From: Siphonodentalium dalli
Lineage: Eukaryota; Mollusca; Scaphopoda; Gadilida; Siphonodentaliidae
Reading direction: 5' to 3'
Assembly: GCA_032622095.1 (NCBI GenBank)
Contig: CP136069.1
Span: forward strand, 18,549,326 to 18,613,325
Length of the DNA: 64,000 nucleotides
Of this stretch, positions 31,906-42,825 are shown one piece after another (within the stretch, counting starts at the first letter, position 1; the number at the start of each line of letters is the position of its first letter). Both the position numbers and the translations under genes were made by a program. The notes beneath the pieces are model-generated. The model was given only the letters and a program-made list of their open reading frames with translations, made no database searches and was not told where the DNA came from.

Positions 31906-32438
31906 GTTAGTTCACAATTTACTGAATTAGGAAGAAAAGTGACTGGTGACAGTGGTGTCATCTGACATCACCAGAAAGTAAAGTTGCCAAAATAGCTTAC
32001 TTCGTCTATTATGACAAATTGGAGTAAGGCATGGAGCAGGTTCCATATTCATTGCTTGAAATAAACGTATCCTGGAAAACCACCTGTCAATCAAAAGTCA
32101 TTGAACTCCTTGCGCGACGTTTGGCAACGTGGTAAATAACGACGTGAAATGGAACAAAGCTTCAAACGCCACATAATAATAGCAAATAAATTGCGAGATG
32201 GGTAATAAATTTAATCAATTATTGAAAACAGTTCATACTCAGTGTTTCAAATTCGAGGTTTTGATGAACTAAGTGTCGGCAAAATTTCAGAAATTTTCTT
32301 CCGAGGGCAAATCGACTTCCGGGATTACTTTCAACTAAAATACGGAACGTGACCAAACCGAAACGAAGAAATATAGTTTTCTACATTAAACTCCGCAATG
32401 TTTTGCGTACTGTGTGTTGCATTTAAGTTGTGCTGAAT
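31906..32438. other. Nothing recognised
   Basis: No frame or repeat is supported. Confidence 0.4.
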
Positions 32439-32808
32439 AGGTCACTCTCACCGGTTTTCTGTGATAAAGTTACCCAGGTTCCTGAAATTGTGATAAAGTT
32501 ACCCAGGTTGGAGAGAATTGTGATAAAGTTACCCAGGTTAAGCAAATCTCACAATAAGAACTTGATTTAAAAGTGACTGAGGGAAATACTGTTCAGTTTT
32601 GGCAAGTAAAAGCCCATATTAAGAACACATTAAGACATATTAGTACTGTAGCTCGTCATTTTGATCGCAAAAATGAATAAATTTGTTGCTAAACATGAAA
32701 TATTCTTAACCTGGGTAACTTTATCACAAACCTCTCCAACCTGGGTAACTTTATCACAATTTCAGGAACCTGGGTAACTTTATCACAGAAAACCGGTGAG
32801 ATTGACCT
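32439..32808. mobile_element. Inverted-repeat element with GTGATAAAGTTACCCAGGTT iterons
   Basis: The ends AGGTCACTCTCACCGG and CCGGTGAGATTGACCT are followed by three direct iterons GTGATAAAGTTACCCAGGTT on each side, in opposite orientation. The terminus resembles that of the element at 23112. Confidence 0.75.
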
Positions 32809-34079
32809 GTTCGTCCTACCAGTCCGTGGACTATCCGACACTATCTATATAGACCGGTGCATGTCAGATGGAAACTTACATGTTTTCCTGTCAAGCTTTT
32901 CTCAGTTTTTCTTCATAGTATGGGTTATGGAGAAAATAAAAAGGGGGGCATTTGCCATATTTAAGTAGGTCAAACAATAATTATTTGATGTTCTAGCAAT
33001 GTGTTTGGTGTTATCTTGTAGACCATAGAACAGTTGAAACGTTTTGAAGATTGATCAAGTACGGTATTTACCAAATTACGGATTTTTTTTTAACTTTTTT
33101 TACCCATCAAAATGGCAATTTTTCAGTTTCGGAGCAGGCTGCTTTGTCAAAATGGGCTAAATTGCCCTTTTTGATAGTTAATATCTTAATTTTTCTCAAG
33201 TAACCAAGTATCATTACTCATTTATCTTCTTCAACTAACTGATCCATTAAATCCATTAATAACCTCATTTGCCAACATATATAAAATTATTTGTCTTGGG
33301 GAATAATGTGTTCCATTTTATGGACTTAGTTATTTCGGCATTGTTTTACTGGGCCATACCACCACATGTGGCCGTATTCGTGAAGCAAGATAACAAATTC
33401 CAGTTCCTTTCTGTTGAAGTTTAATCATTTCCCCCATTTACCACATAGGATGCAGTGAGAAAACTTAAAAAATGTACCGGCAGATAAATATTTGAGTCCG
33501 TGGCGACAAAATTGATGCATATATAGGGGTATCCGTTTTTGAAGAATGTCATTTAAATTTATTTCATAAATTTTGTTTATTTTCATGTTTAAAAATAATT
33601 ATGACCTATAATATATTGTTGTTTTAACTTTTATCACGGAGGAAACCCATTTGTAACCATAATTCGGCATATATTTCAGCTTATAAGGTGAGTTTCGGCC
33701 GTTTTCGTCATATTTTTAGTGAAATGGGATTTCACTGTTTTAACTCATTTTTTTGTGATCTCAGTCATAATTTCAAAATAAATGATAAATTTCAGTGATT
33801 ATATCACATTTTTATGAAACAACAGTAGCGCTGCTATATAAATACAAAGAATGTTTTACTCAACTTGGCCGTATTCCATCATAACAGTTAAAACAACAAC
33901 ATTTTAGGTCATAATTATTTTTAAGACATGAAAATAAAGTATATAAAAAATTTATTAAAACAAATTATATTTGACATTCTTCAAAAACGAATACCCCCAT
34001 GCATTAATTTTGTCGCCGAGGACCCAAATACTTATCTGTCGGTACAATTTTTAAGTAACACTGCACTCAATGTGCTTAA

Positions 34080-34558
34080 AGGTACTCAATCCGTAAAGAG
34101 GGTCCCCATCTCAACAGATTCCAACAACAACAATCCGATCAGAGGGTCCTATATTACTATTTCTTTGGCTTTGGGGGTAAAAAATATTTGATTCGAGTCG
34201 AGGAACCCATCAAACAAAGCTCAGAGTTATTAGATATTGGTTTTTGAAATTTGTTATGTTCTCGAGATGAGTACTAATAATTGCCGTCAATTTCGTATCC
34301 TGCTCGAGATTTGTACTCCAAAACTCTATTCAAACAGACAAGGATGGATAACTCTAAAATCAAGTGGTAATTATAATACAATTTTGCCTGAGATCTGGGC
34401 CAGAAAGTATTCCCGATAATGAAAAATAATAGATTTCTAAAATCGATATCTAACAAATCTGAGCTTTGATGGATGACTTCCTCGACTCGAATCAAATATT
34501 TTTACCCCCGAAGCCATTGAAATAGTAATTGAGAGGAGTTTTATCGGATTGAGTACCT
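34080..34558. mobile_element. TTAA MITE (AGGTACTCAATCCG family), copy 2
   Basis: TIRs AGGTACTCAATCCG and CGGATTGAGTACCT are flanked by TTAA (34076-34079, 34559-34562). It sits in the right arm of the foldback 32949-35232. Confidence 0.9.
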
Positions 34559-34562
34559 TTAA

Positions 34563-34741
34563 TCCTTTCAGTGCCAAGCCCGATTTTTGTATCAACCCAT
34601 ATTTCCTTGATCATTTTTCAAATTTATTGATTATAATAAGAGCTCTTTCCATCAATGTATCTCATTATTATAATCAATAAATTTGAAAAATGATCAAGGA
34701 AATATGGGTTGATACATAAATCGGACTTGGCACTGAAAGGG
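34563..34741. mobile_element. TTAA MITE (CCCTTTCAGTGCC family), plain form, copy 2
   Basis: The ends TCCTTTCAGTGCCAAGCCC and GGACTTGGCACTGAAAGG are flanked by TTAA (34559-34562, shared with the previous MITE, and 34742-34745). It has no shared hairpin module. Confidence 0.9.
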
Positions 34742-35255
34742 TTAATGGGCGAAATGATGAAACTTCCACAGAAACGAACTAGAATTTTGTTATCTTGCCC
34801 CACGAATGATGGTACGGCCCAGTTACAATGCCAAAAATAAAAGTCCATAAATGGAACCCATTATTAGTCACCGAGCCAAATACTTTGATATATGTTGGTG
34901 AATGAGGTTATTAATGGATTTTGACAGTCTATACAGTTATATGAAGAATAAAAATGAGTAATAATACTTGGTTACTTGAGAAATATTAAGATATTAACTA
35001 TCAAAAAGGGCAATTTATCCCATAGCAAGCCAGAAACTGACAAAATTAAAAGCCATTTTCTAGGGTACAAAACATTTCGTAATTCGAAAAATACTCGATC
35101 ATTCTTCGAAACGTTTTCTGTTCTATTGTCTACTATATGAGGTCTACAAGATAATATCAACAAATGTATTGTTTGACCTTCTAAACGATGACAAATGTAT
35201 TGTTTTACCTTCTAAACGATGACAAATGCAACATACAGCAATTTATGTTGATGCC

Positions 35256-35510
35256 CAATCCTTGAAATCGTGCATCTGTCATTTGCAGAATGAGGTCCCC
35301 AGAGGGTGAATTTAGTGATGCTACCCCGCATAGCGGACTAGCATCACCAAATTCACCCTCTGGGAACCTCGTTCTGCTGAGGTGTAAGCAGAATGAGGTC
35401 CCACGGAGGGTGAATTTGGTGATGCTAGCCCGCTATGCGGGGTAGCATCGCTAAATTCACCCTCTGGGGACTTCATTCTGCAAATGACAGACACACTATT
35501 TCAAGGCTTG
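35256..35510. mobile_element. Double-hairpin MITE, hAT-like, copy 7
   Basis: The ends CAATCCTTGAAATCGTGC and CTATTTCAAGGCTTG are flanked by TTGATGCC and TGGATACC (6 of 8). Both hairpins are nearly intact. Confidence 0.85.
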
Positions 35511-35582
35511 TGGATACCAACTGTTTTACAGTAATTGGTCAAATGGTTATGCAAGTTATTTTATTAGAAATATTGTTTTATT

Positions 35583-36515
35583 ATGGAACTAGTTGAAACA
35601 GGCTCCGCCAGGGTACCCCGAGTCACAACACCAAATTTGGTTGAAATCGGGCCTGTAGTCTGGGAGAAAAATCCGAACGGACAGACAGACGGACAGACAC
35701 ACATACAGACACATAATCCATTGAATATAGATTTAAAGGCACGGGCGGCGTTCGTTTCAGAAATATTCATATTTGTTCAAATCGCCATCAACAGAAGGAA
35801 TATTAAAATATATATAGTTTCGTTCATATGCCAAACATAATCACCGCGTAAATAGTATATTGTCGCCAAGACGTACGATGATGTACGTAAACAAGAGCCT
35901 GCTCGTGTTACAGAAGTTATAACACAGCGCAATTCTATTGGTTAAAGGTACTCAATCCGAACAGAGGGTCCCCATCTCAACAGATTCCAACAACAACAAA
36001 TCGTTCAGTGGGTCCTATATTACTATTTATTTGGCTTTGGGGGTAAAAAATATTTGATTCGAGTCGAGGAACCCATCAAACAAAGCTCAGAGTTATTAGA
36101 TATTGATTTTTGAAATTTGTTATTTACTCGAGATGAGTACTAATAATTGCCTTCAACTGCCGTAATATGCTCGGGATATGTACACCAAAATCTATTCAAA
36201 CAGACAAGGATGGATAACTCTAAAATCAAGTGGTAATAATAACACAATTTTGACTGAGTTCTGGGCCAGAAAGTATTCCCGATAATGAAAAATAATAGAT
36301 TTCTAAAATCGATATCTAACAAATCTGAGCTTTGATGGGTGACTTCCTCGACTCGAATCAAATATTTTTGACCCCCGAAGCCATTGAAATGGTAATTGAG
36401 AGGAGTTTTATCGGATTGAGTACCTTTAATCACCCAAAAATGATATAAACGCTCTTTATTATTTCCATATCAGGAAAACAGTAACAAATAACGCTCTTTA
36501 TGTTTACCATATCCG
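35583..36515 (+). repeat. Dispersed repeat with RTE-like tail motif, split by a MITE
   Basis: The left part contains CCAAATTTGGTTGAAATCGG and a GGACAGACAGACGG tract. From 35732 (TTTAAAGGCACGGGCGGCG) it aligns with 41991-42272, up to AACGCTCTTTATGTTTACCAT. The TTAA MITE 35946-36425 interrupts it. The open frames on either strand (35564-35840) come from the repeat. Confidence 0.7.
35946..36425. mobile_element. TTAA MITE (AGGTACTCAATCCG family), copy 3
   Basis: TIRs AGGTACTCAATCCG and CGGATTGAGTACCT are flanked by TTAA (35942-35945, 36426-36429). The unoccupied paralogue at 42185-42200 reads GGCTAATCAC where this copy has GGTTAA..TTAATCAC. Confidence 0.9.
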
Positions 36516-36520
36516 GATAC

Positions 36521-36640
36521 AGTGTTCACGCTGGACCGAAAAATATATTAGCCAAATGAAAATTTTATTAGCCAAATGAAAAAATCTTTAGCCAAATGTT
36601 TTTTGGCCAAATTAAAAAAAACTTTGGCCAAATTAAATTT
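36521..36640. mobile_element. Solo end of a hAT-like element
   Basis: GTTCACGCTGGACC followed by repeated AGCCAAATGAAAA and GGCCAAATTAAA resembles the inner end of the element at 13696-15075. I see no partner end. Confidence 0.4.
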
Positions 36641-36786
36641 AAAACTTTATTTGTTACTCAGAATAAAAATATAATTAAAACAATACAAAAACAACCTTAA
36701 CAAGCAGTCGCAGACGGCGGTATCCCCCGCCGAAATGTGCAGTTGGGGAAGTGCATTCTCAATAATGTTTGCGTTCTCAGTATGTG

Positions 36787-37325
36787 CTAAACAAGAGGTG
36801 GGATTTTGTCAAAAAAACCTGGCTTGCGAACTCATTTTAGGACTGACATTTGTGGAAATTAGCCATGTGACGTCGTCCATTTGCACAAGTCCAACAACTC
36901 TGCTGAAATATCCGGCCGGACCTGGTTTGCGAACTCGTTCTATATACTGGTCATGTGAACTCATATACCAAAAATCTTTTAAATCCGTTGACATGTGAGG
37001 AAATTAGCCATGTGACGTCGTCCATTTGCACCAAAAATAATAAACAAAGTGCAATAACTCTGCTGAAAATATCCGGCCAGATCTGGCTTGTGAACTCGTT
37101 CTAGATACTGGTCATGTGAACTCATATATATACCAAAAATCGTAGAAATCCGTTGACATTTGTGGAAATGAGCCCTGTGACGTCGTCTATTTGCTATTTG
37201 GTAAATTCGACAAAAATAACTCCGGTAAAAATATCCGACTGGACCTGGCTTGCGAACTCATTCTAGGTAATGGTCAGGTGAACTCATAAACCAAATATCT
37301 TTGAAATCCGTTGAGAGATCACCCT
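36787..37325 (+). mobile_element. Pearl-like array (AACAAGAGGTGGG), about 3 units of 155 bp
   Basis: The left flank GCTAAACAAGAGGTGGG is nearly that of the array at 10547. Units carry GTGACGTCGTCCATTTGCAC, AACTCGTTCTA and ATACCAAAAATC..AATCCGTTGAC. The 3' end and its hairpin were not found. Confidence 0.55.
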
Positions 37326-37744
37326 TTTACACTTAAAAAAATGCACCCATGAAACTGATATATACCGAAGTAGGTTTATGGCATTCTGTTACTGGCATTC
37401 TGATCTTCACAAGAGACGGAATGACACCCATATGAATGTGTTTAATTATACATACACCGTATTACACCCATGATATCACACACCCGATATATAATTGCCA
37501 GTATTGTTTGGTCATGGCGTATTCGGCTATCACAAACGGGTGCTTTCCTGTATCGAGTATCGAGTATTACTAATACATAAATCCACAATCGATCACATTG
37601 TTTACCGACTTGGCATTGTTTGATGTCCACGGGGTTCATATCCGATCGCATTACGGGTAGGTTTGCACCGTAGGGCGGTCGTACGATATTTGTAGTCACG
37701 TTGATTATATGTGTGGAATTGTTTTTCTGTAAGGTTTAAAACAA
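37326..37744. other. Nothing recognised
   Basis: No repeat or coding signal is supported. An 85-codon frame (37442-37699 minus) is unrecognised. Confidence 0.4.
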
Positions 37745-38055
37745 ATATGGATATTATCAACTTTGGAGCACTCTCCGTGGATTCTGTATATAGCTAATAT
37801 CACTCTCCATGGATTCTATATATAACTGGATATCATTTCCCATGCATGGATTCTATATAACTGGATAGCACTTCCCATGGATTCTATATAACTGGATATA
37901 ACTCTCCGTGGATTCTATATAGCTGGATATCACTCGCCATGTATTCTATATAGCTGGATATCACTCGCCATGTATTCTATATAGCTGGATATCACTCGCC
38001 ATGTATTCTATATAACAGGATATCACTCGCCATGTATTCTATATAGCTGGATATC
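37745..38055. repeat. 31-bp minisatellite, about 9 copies
   Basis: Units of GGATATCACTCGCCATGTAT plus TCTATATAGCT. Units toward the left are more diverged (CTCTCC.TGGATTC), those from 37928 nearly identical. Confidence 0.9.
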
Positions 38056-38127
38056 GCTCTGAAATGGGATGCTGTTTCACGAAGATCCATCCGAAAATAT
38101 CTGTTACAGGTTAGATTTATCATTATC

Positions 38128-39563
38128 TCATATATATTTTGAAGACCTCTGTTTGTTTGTTTGTCTGTCTGTCTGTCTGTATGTTTGTCTGTCATTAATA
38201 CAAATCTACGATTCTCGACCGATCGGGACGAAACTTGGTACGTGAGTGTAGTTTGACCAGGCGGTCGTCGTTGTCATATTGGCGAGCCCGTGCGGAGCCC
38301 GCTTCGCGCATGCGCAGACGAGATATCGGAAACGGGTGGAGCTATCGACTTGAAATTTGCTATGTGAATGTATCTTGCCCCGGATGCGAATTTTATCGGG
38401 TCGCCGAGCCCGTGCGGCGCCCGCTTCGCGCATGCGCAGACGAGATCTCGGAAACGGGTGTAGCTATCGACTTGAAATTTGGTTTTTGAATAGCTATCGA
38501 CTTGAAATTTGATTTTTTGAATAGCCCGGACAACGTCGGGCTCATCGGCTAGTCTCATATATATTTTGAAGACCTCTGTCTGTATGTATGTTTGTTTGTT
38601 TGTTTGTTTGTTTGTCTGTCTGTCATTTATACAAATCTACGATTCTCGACCGATCGGGACGAAACTTGGTACGTGTGTGTAGTTTGACCAGGCGGTGAAC
38701 GTTGTCGTATTGGCGAGCCCGTGTGGCGCCCGCTTCGCGCATGCGCAGACGAGATCTCGGAAACGGGTGGAGCTATCGACTTGAAATTTGCTATGTGAAT
38801 GTATCTTGCCCCGGATACGAATTTTATCGGGTCGCCGAGCCCGTGCGACACCAGCTTCGCGCATGCGCAGACGAGATCTCGGAAACGGGTGGAGCTATCG
38901 ACTTGAAATTTGCTATGTGAATGTATCTTGCCCCGGATACGAATTTTATCGGGTCGCCGAGCCCGTGCGACGCCAGCTTCGCGCATGCGCATACCATATC
39001 TCGGAAACGGGTGGAGCTATCGACTTGAAATTTGCTATGTGAATGTATCTTGCCCCGGATACGTATTTTATCGGGTCGCCGAGCCCGTGCGACGCCAGCT
39101 TCGCGCATGCGCAGACCAGATCTTGGAAACGGGTAGAGCTATCGACTTGAAATTTGGTTTTTGAATAGCCCGGACAACGTCGGGCTGGGTAGAGCTATCG
39201 ACTTGAAATTTGCTATGTGAATGTATCTTGCCCCGGATACGAATTTTATCGGGTCGCCGAGTCCGTGCGACGCCAGCTTCGCGCATGCGCATACCATATC
39301 TCGGAAACGGGTGGAGCTATCGACTTGAAATTTGCTATGTGAATGTATCTTGCCCCGGATACGTATTTTATCGGGTCGCCGAGCCCGTGCGACGCCAGCT
39401 TCGCGCATGCGCAGACCAGATCTTGGAAACGGGTAGAGCTATCGACTTGAAATTTGGTTTTTGAATAGCCCGGACAACGTCGGGCTGGGTAGAGCTATCG
39501 ACTTGAAATTTTGTTTTTGAATAGCCCGGACAACGTCGGGCTCATCGGCTAGTCTATTATATA
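38128..39563 (-). mobile_element. Pearl-like composite array, units of about 122 bp, two heads
   Basis: On the minus strand, units with GGCGACCCGATAAAAT, ACATAGCAAATTTCAAGTCG and GCGCATGCGCGAAGC repeat about eight times, then a (GACA)n tract and a terminal hairpin AGCCCGACGTTGTCCGGGCT. The head plus tail occurs twice (38128-38552, 38553-39563). All long frames here on both strands are repeat by-products. Confidence 0.65.
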
Positions 39564-39904
39564 TTTTTGAACTTCTGTCTGTGTGTGTGTATGTATGTAT
39601 GTATGTGTGTTATAGATATATATACACTGTATGCTGTGGTGACATGGGAGTGAGTATATACAATAGTGAAAAAATGGGATTGAGAAAGAGAGAATATTAA
39701 CATATTTATAGGGCCTTATACACTAATAAAAGTGTCAGACAGTTGACATTATAAAGTTATATAAAAAGCATTTAATGCCAGTAATAAGCAGCTTTCGTGA
39801 TATACGATATAGGTACTGCATGGTATATTTAAGATGGTGTTCCATTGAGCAGGTGTTTTATCTTCTGTCGAACGATGTTGCATATACAGATTTGTTTCCA
39901 TTAT
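39564..39904. other. Microsatellite and unassigned sequence
   Basis: GT and GTAT repeats at about 39575-39612. Nothing else is supported. Confidence 0.45.
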
Positions 39905-40268
39905 ATGTGACCCGCCATATCAAATCCAGTCGGAAGTCGGGATTTTTTTTACCCTGTACCAATGCATTCAGACCATAGGTCGCCTCGCATATATAAGAGA
40001 ATGCATTGGCCTAACAATTTTTTTAAATTTTAATAATTTGTTCTTGTATTCTTTCAAAATTTTATAATTCCACCGATACAGAGCCCCAGACAAACTAGTC
40101 CAACAAATTAGACGATTCGGATTAAGGCCTATTTTAATATGTGGACATTTATGTGGCCTTAGTCCAGAAGGATTAATACAATCGTAAATGTCCAAATATT
40201 AAAATATGTATTAATCCAATAGTCTAATTTGTTGGACTACAGACACACATGAGCAGACGACACTCTTC
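39905..40268. mobile_element. Hairpin-module MITE (GTGACCCGCCATATC family), right end lost, with nested insertion
   Basis: The left end TGACCCGCCATATCAAATCC, then CAGTCGGAAGTCGGG, is identical to that at 41438. A hairpin module with one arm shortened (39958-40012) follows, then the spacer CAGAGCCCCAGACAAAC interrupted by a 144-bp element, then ATGAGCAGACGACACTCTTC. Confidence 0.75.
40096..40239. mobile_element. 144-bp MITE with 9-bp target duplication (TAGTCCAACAAATTAGAC)
   Basis: TIR TAGTCCAACAAATTAGAC at both ends is flanked by CAGACAAAC (40087-40095) and CAGACACAC (40240-40248), 8 of 9 matching. The unoccupied sequence CAGACAAACATGAGCAG exists, reversed, in related copies near 8060, 41670 and 54030. 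A duplication of 8-9 bp suggests a hAT or Mutator-type source. Confidence 0.85.
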
Positions 40269-40321
40269 AAATTTCAAATGCTTGGTTTTCTGTTATTATT
40301 ATTATTAATAAGAAACATTAT

Positions 40322-40466
40322 ACAGTTGTCGCCCGTTGTCGAGGGAGACATTGAGATTTGTCACTCGCTCGAGAACGGAATGTAGGAGCGAAGCTCCGAG
40401 GGAGACATTCCGTTCTCGAGCGGGTGACAAATCTCAATGTCTCCCTCGACAACGGGCGACAACTGT
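40322..40466. mobile_element. 145-bp foldback palindrome
   Basis: Arms of about 65 bp starting ACAGTTGTCGCCCGTTGTCG close around GGAGCGAAGCTCC. It has the same size and design as the palindrome at 63208-63349. Confidence 0.85.
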
Positions 40467-41437
40467 TTTGTTATCCGATTATACCACAGAAAATATCCTT
40501 GCCATCCACACGCGCGATGTTGCACTGAGTCATGAGTGCTTTCTTTCCCGATTATGTATATTTTCAGTAACTACTTATCGTCCCATAGGATTTCTGTTCC
40601 ATAAACGATAGTCAAGCTTTTAAGCGTTTGATAATCCGCGTTTATTTACGATCATTTTGGTGGTCAAATCGTCAATATCGGTCAATGCAATGTAAACCAA
40701 TAAGCCATATAGGTATGTTCTCGTCTTCTGCAAGGCATATTCAATGTCGTCTTGTGCGCGCAATTTACTCGCGATGTTAATTTCATAACGGTCTTCCCCG
40801 AAAGCTATTGGGAAGTTGTCAATTTCATTAATGTACATTCATATGTGTCGGTGCTCATGGCGATCCTCACATAAAATACTTCTATGATCACATTGCAGAC
40901 ATCGCGGAAGATAAGCGTACAGTACCATTCATTCGCGACAAACGTATGTATTACGTTGTCTACCAGCGAACATCTATAACCAACCAACCTAAAGGGATCC
41001 TTTCTTTCAATATTGCATCATAATGTCGATATGAACACATTGAATCACCGAGATGTTGCGATGTGAAAAGTAAATAATAACGCTTGTCCGATAAAAGTAT
41101 CAACTTAAAACTTAAGAATATTAGTGTTCACTAAATATATGCAAATTAGCAAACACCACAACTGGTGTGTTTTGCGAATCCGTGGGGTATATAAGATCTA
41201 TGATTTTTTTGTACATTGTAGTGATGCGAAGTAGATGAGTTACTGCAGTGTGTGTTTGGAGATATTCTTGCAATATAACATCAGGCGGGCGACAAAAACA
41301 ATGTCCCCCGGGTCAGCGGGCGACAGTGTGATTTGTCGCCCGGCACGTGACAGCACATGGGCCAATCAGAAGGGTGGAAAATAGGGAGGAGGGTAACAAT
41401 TCGCTTTGACCGATATATATGTACGATTCTTCATTTG
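40467..41437. other. Unassigned sequence with GC-rich GGGCGACA motifs
   Basis: CAGGCGGGCGACAAAAAC and CAGCGGGCGACAGTG (41282-41335) resemble the arms of the palindrome at 40322. The broken frames at 40620-40987 are described separately. Confidence 0.4.
40620..40987 (-). pseudogene. Possible broken coding segment, unknown
   Basis: Two overlapping minus-strand frames (40805-40987, then 40620-40838) would join by one frameshift near 40825 into about 120 codons. The second part has an alternating hydrophobic and charged pattern (FGEDRYEINIASKLRAQDD). I do not recognise a family. It could equally be chance or an element remnant. Confidence 0.25.
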
Positions 41438-41879
41438 TGACCCGCCATATCAAATCCAGTCGGAAGTCGGGATTTTTTTACCCTGTGCCAATGCATTCTC
41501 TTATATATGCGAGTCGACCATAGGTCGCCTCGCATATATAAGAGAATGCATTGGCCTAACATGTTTTTTAAAATAAATGTTTCTTACCATTTTAGGACTT
41601 AAAATAAAAAAAAACATCCATTACCCTGCAGGGAGCCCCACACATATATAGAAGCACATAAAAGAGTGTCGTCTGCTCATGTTTGTCTGGGGCTCTGTAT
41701 GGGTGAAATTATAACATTGTTAAAGAATACAAGAACAAATTATTAAAATTGTAAAAAATTGTTAGGCCAATGCATTCTCTTATATATGCGAGGCGAACTA
41801 TGGTCGACTCGCATATATAAGAGAATGCATTGGCACAGGGTAAAACAATCCCGACTTCCGACTGGATTTGATATGTCCC
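41438..41879. mobile_element. Hairpin-module MITE (GACCCGCCATATCAAATCC family), complete
   Basis: The ends GACCCGCCATATCAAATCC and GGATTTGATATGTCCC, with CAGTCGGAAGTCGGGATT inside both arms, enclose hairpin modules 41487-41555 and 41766-41834 and the GGGAGCCCCACACATATATA spacer. The inner part is the same as in the TTAA MITEs at 7789 and 53764, but the ends are unrelated. Confidence 0.85.
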
Positions 41880-41990
41880 AAAATATAATTGTTGGATCCT
41901 TATCTGCGAGAATAATACGCTGCAATTTGCCTGCAAATTATTATAGTTTATACAACTTGTTATAAACGGGTCTTTTTCAATTGATTTCAT

Positions 41991-42272
41991 TAAAGGCACG
42001 TGCGGCCTTAATTATCGAAAATATTCATAATTGTTCCAAACACCGTTAACAGAAAAAACAGTAAAACGCACACAGTTCCGTTCATATATACCATGACCAT
42101 CGCGTAAACAGCATGTTATCATAAAGACCTACTATATTTTACCTAAGCAAGAGCCTGATTGTGTTACAGAAGACAGCACAATGCTACTGGCTAATCACAC
42201 ACAAATGGCATAAACGCTCTTTATTAGTTCCATATCAGGTATTCACCAACAAAGAACGCTCTTTATGTTTAC
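41991..42272 (+). repeat. Dispersed repeat, unoccupied copy
   Basis: It aligns with 35732-36515 (TAAAGGCACGTGCGGCC, AAGCAAGAGCCTG, AAACGCTCTTTATTAGTTCC) without the MITE. Confidence 0.75.
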
Positions 42273-42715
42273 CATCATAATATAAACAAACACCAGAAAA
42301 GTAACTTTTTACGCTTTTGTTTACATAACAATGGTCAAACATATGACCATAACATACTGTTTATGCGATATTTCTTATTTGTATACGGACAAAGTCTATC
42401 TACATTTTGATGTTCTTTCTGTTTGTGGCGGTTTTTGACGGGTGGAGATATTTTCACAGGATACCCACCGCCAAGGCCAACCGTATCTTTAAACTCAAGT
42501 CTTATATACAAATCAGTTTTATACCAGAAGATGTTTGATATATTATGTCAAACGTATCGTAAACATTTAGTCTTTTTCAATATGCATTCTCATTGTTTAT
42601 ATAAATAGTTTTAACGCAAATTAGATAAGAGATTCTATAGTTCTATGTAAACGGGATTAGAAAATACGTCCCATTTCGCTTTGATCTATATATACATGTA
42701 TGATTCTTCAACATC
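42273..42715. other. Nothing recognised
   Basis: TTCGCTTTGATCTATATATA near 42675 echoes TTCGCTTTGACCGATATATA at 41400, a short direct repeat 1.27 kb apart. Confidence 0.4.
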
Positions 42716-42825
42716 AGTTCGGGAGCCCGCATATGTTCTATTTACACTTTTGCGTACAAAAGGTTTGACCCCCTAAAGTTGGTACCAATAATGGAACACT
42801 AAGTTCTGAAAACCCGATTTCTTAA

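Larger units (their letters stand above)
32949..35232. mobile_element. 2.3-kb foldback element with MITEs inserted in its right arm
   Basis: The left arm (32949-33640) is matched in reverse by 33890-34075 and 34746-35232: TTATCTTGTAGACC, AAATTGCCC.TTTTGATAGTT, CAGATAAATATTTG and GACCTATAATATATTGTTG recur as inverted partners. Two TTAA MITEs split the right arm. There is no coding frame. The outer borders are approximate. Confidence 0.75.

Noticed and set aside
37745-38055. Regularly spaced repeats that might suggest a CRISPR-like array
   Set aside because: Units are directly contiguous with no spacers, and the sequence is eukaryotic. The same holds for the arrays at 5242, 51886 and 59883.
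38206-39464. Many overlapping open frames on both strands with arginine-rich repeats
   Set aside because: They follow the 122-bp tandem units exactly and occur in both orientations. They are by-products of the array.
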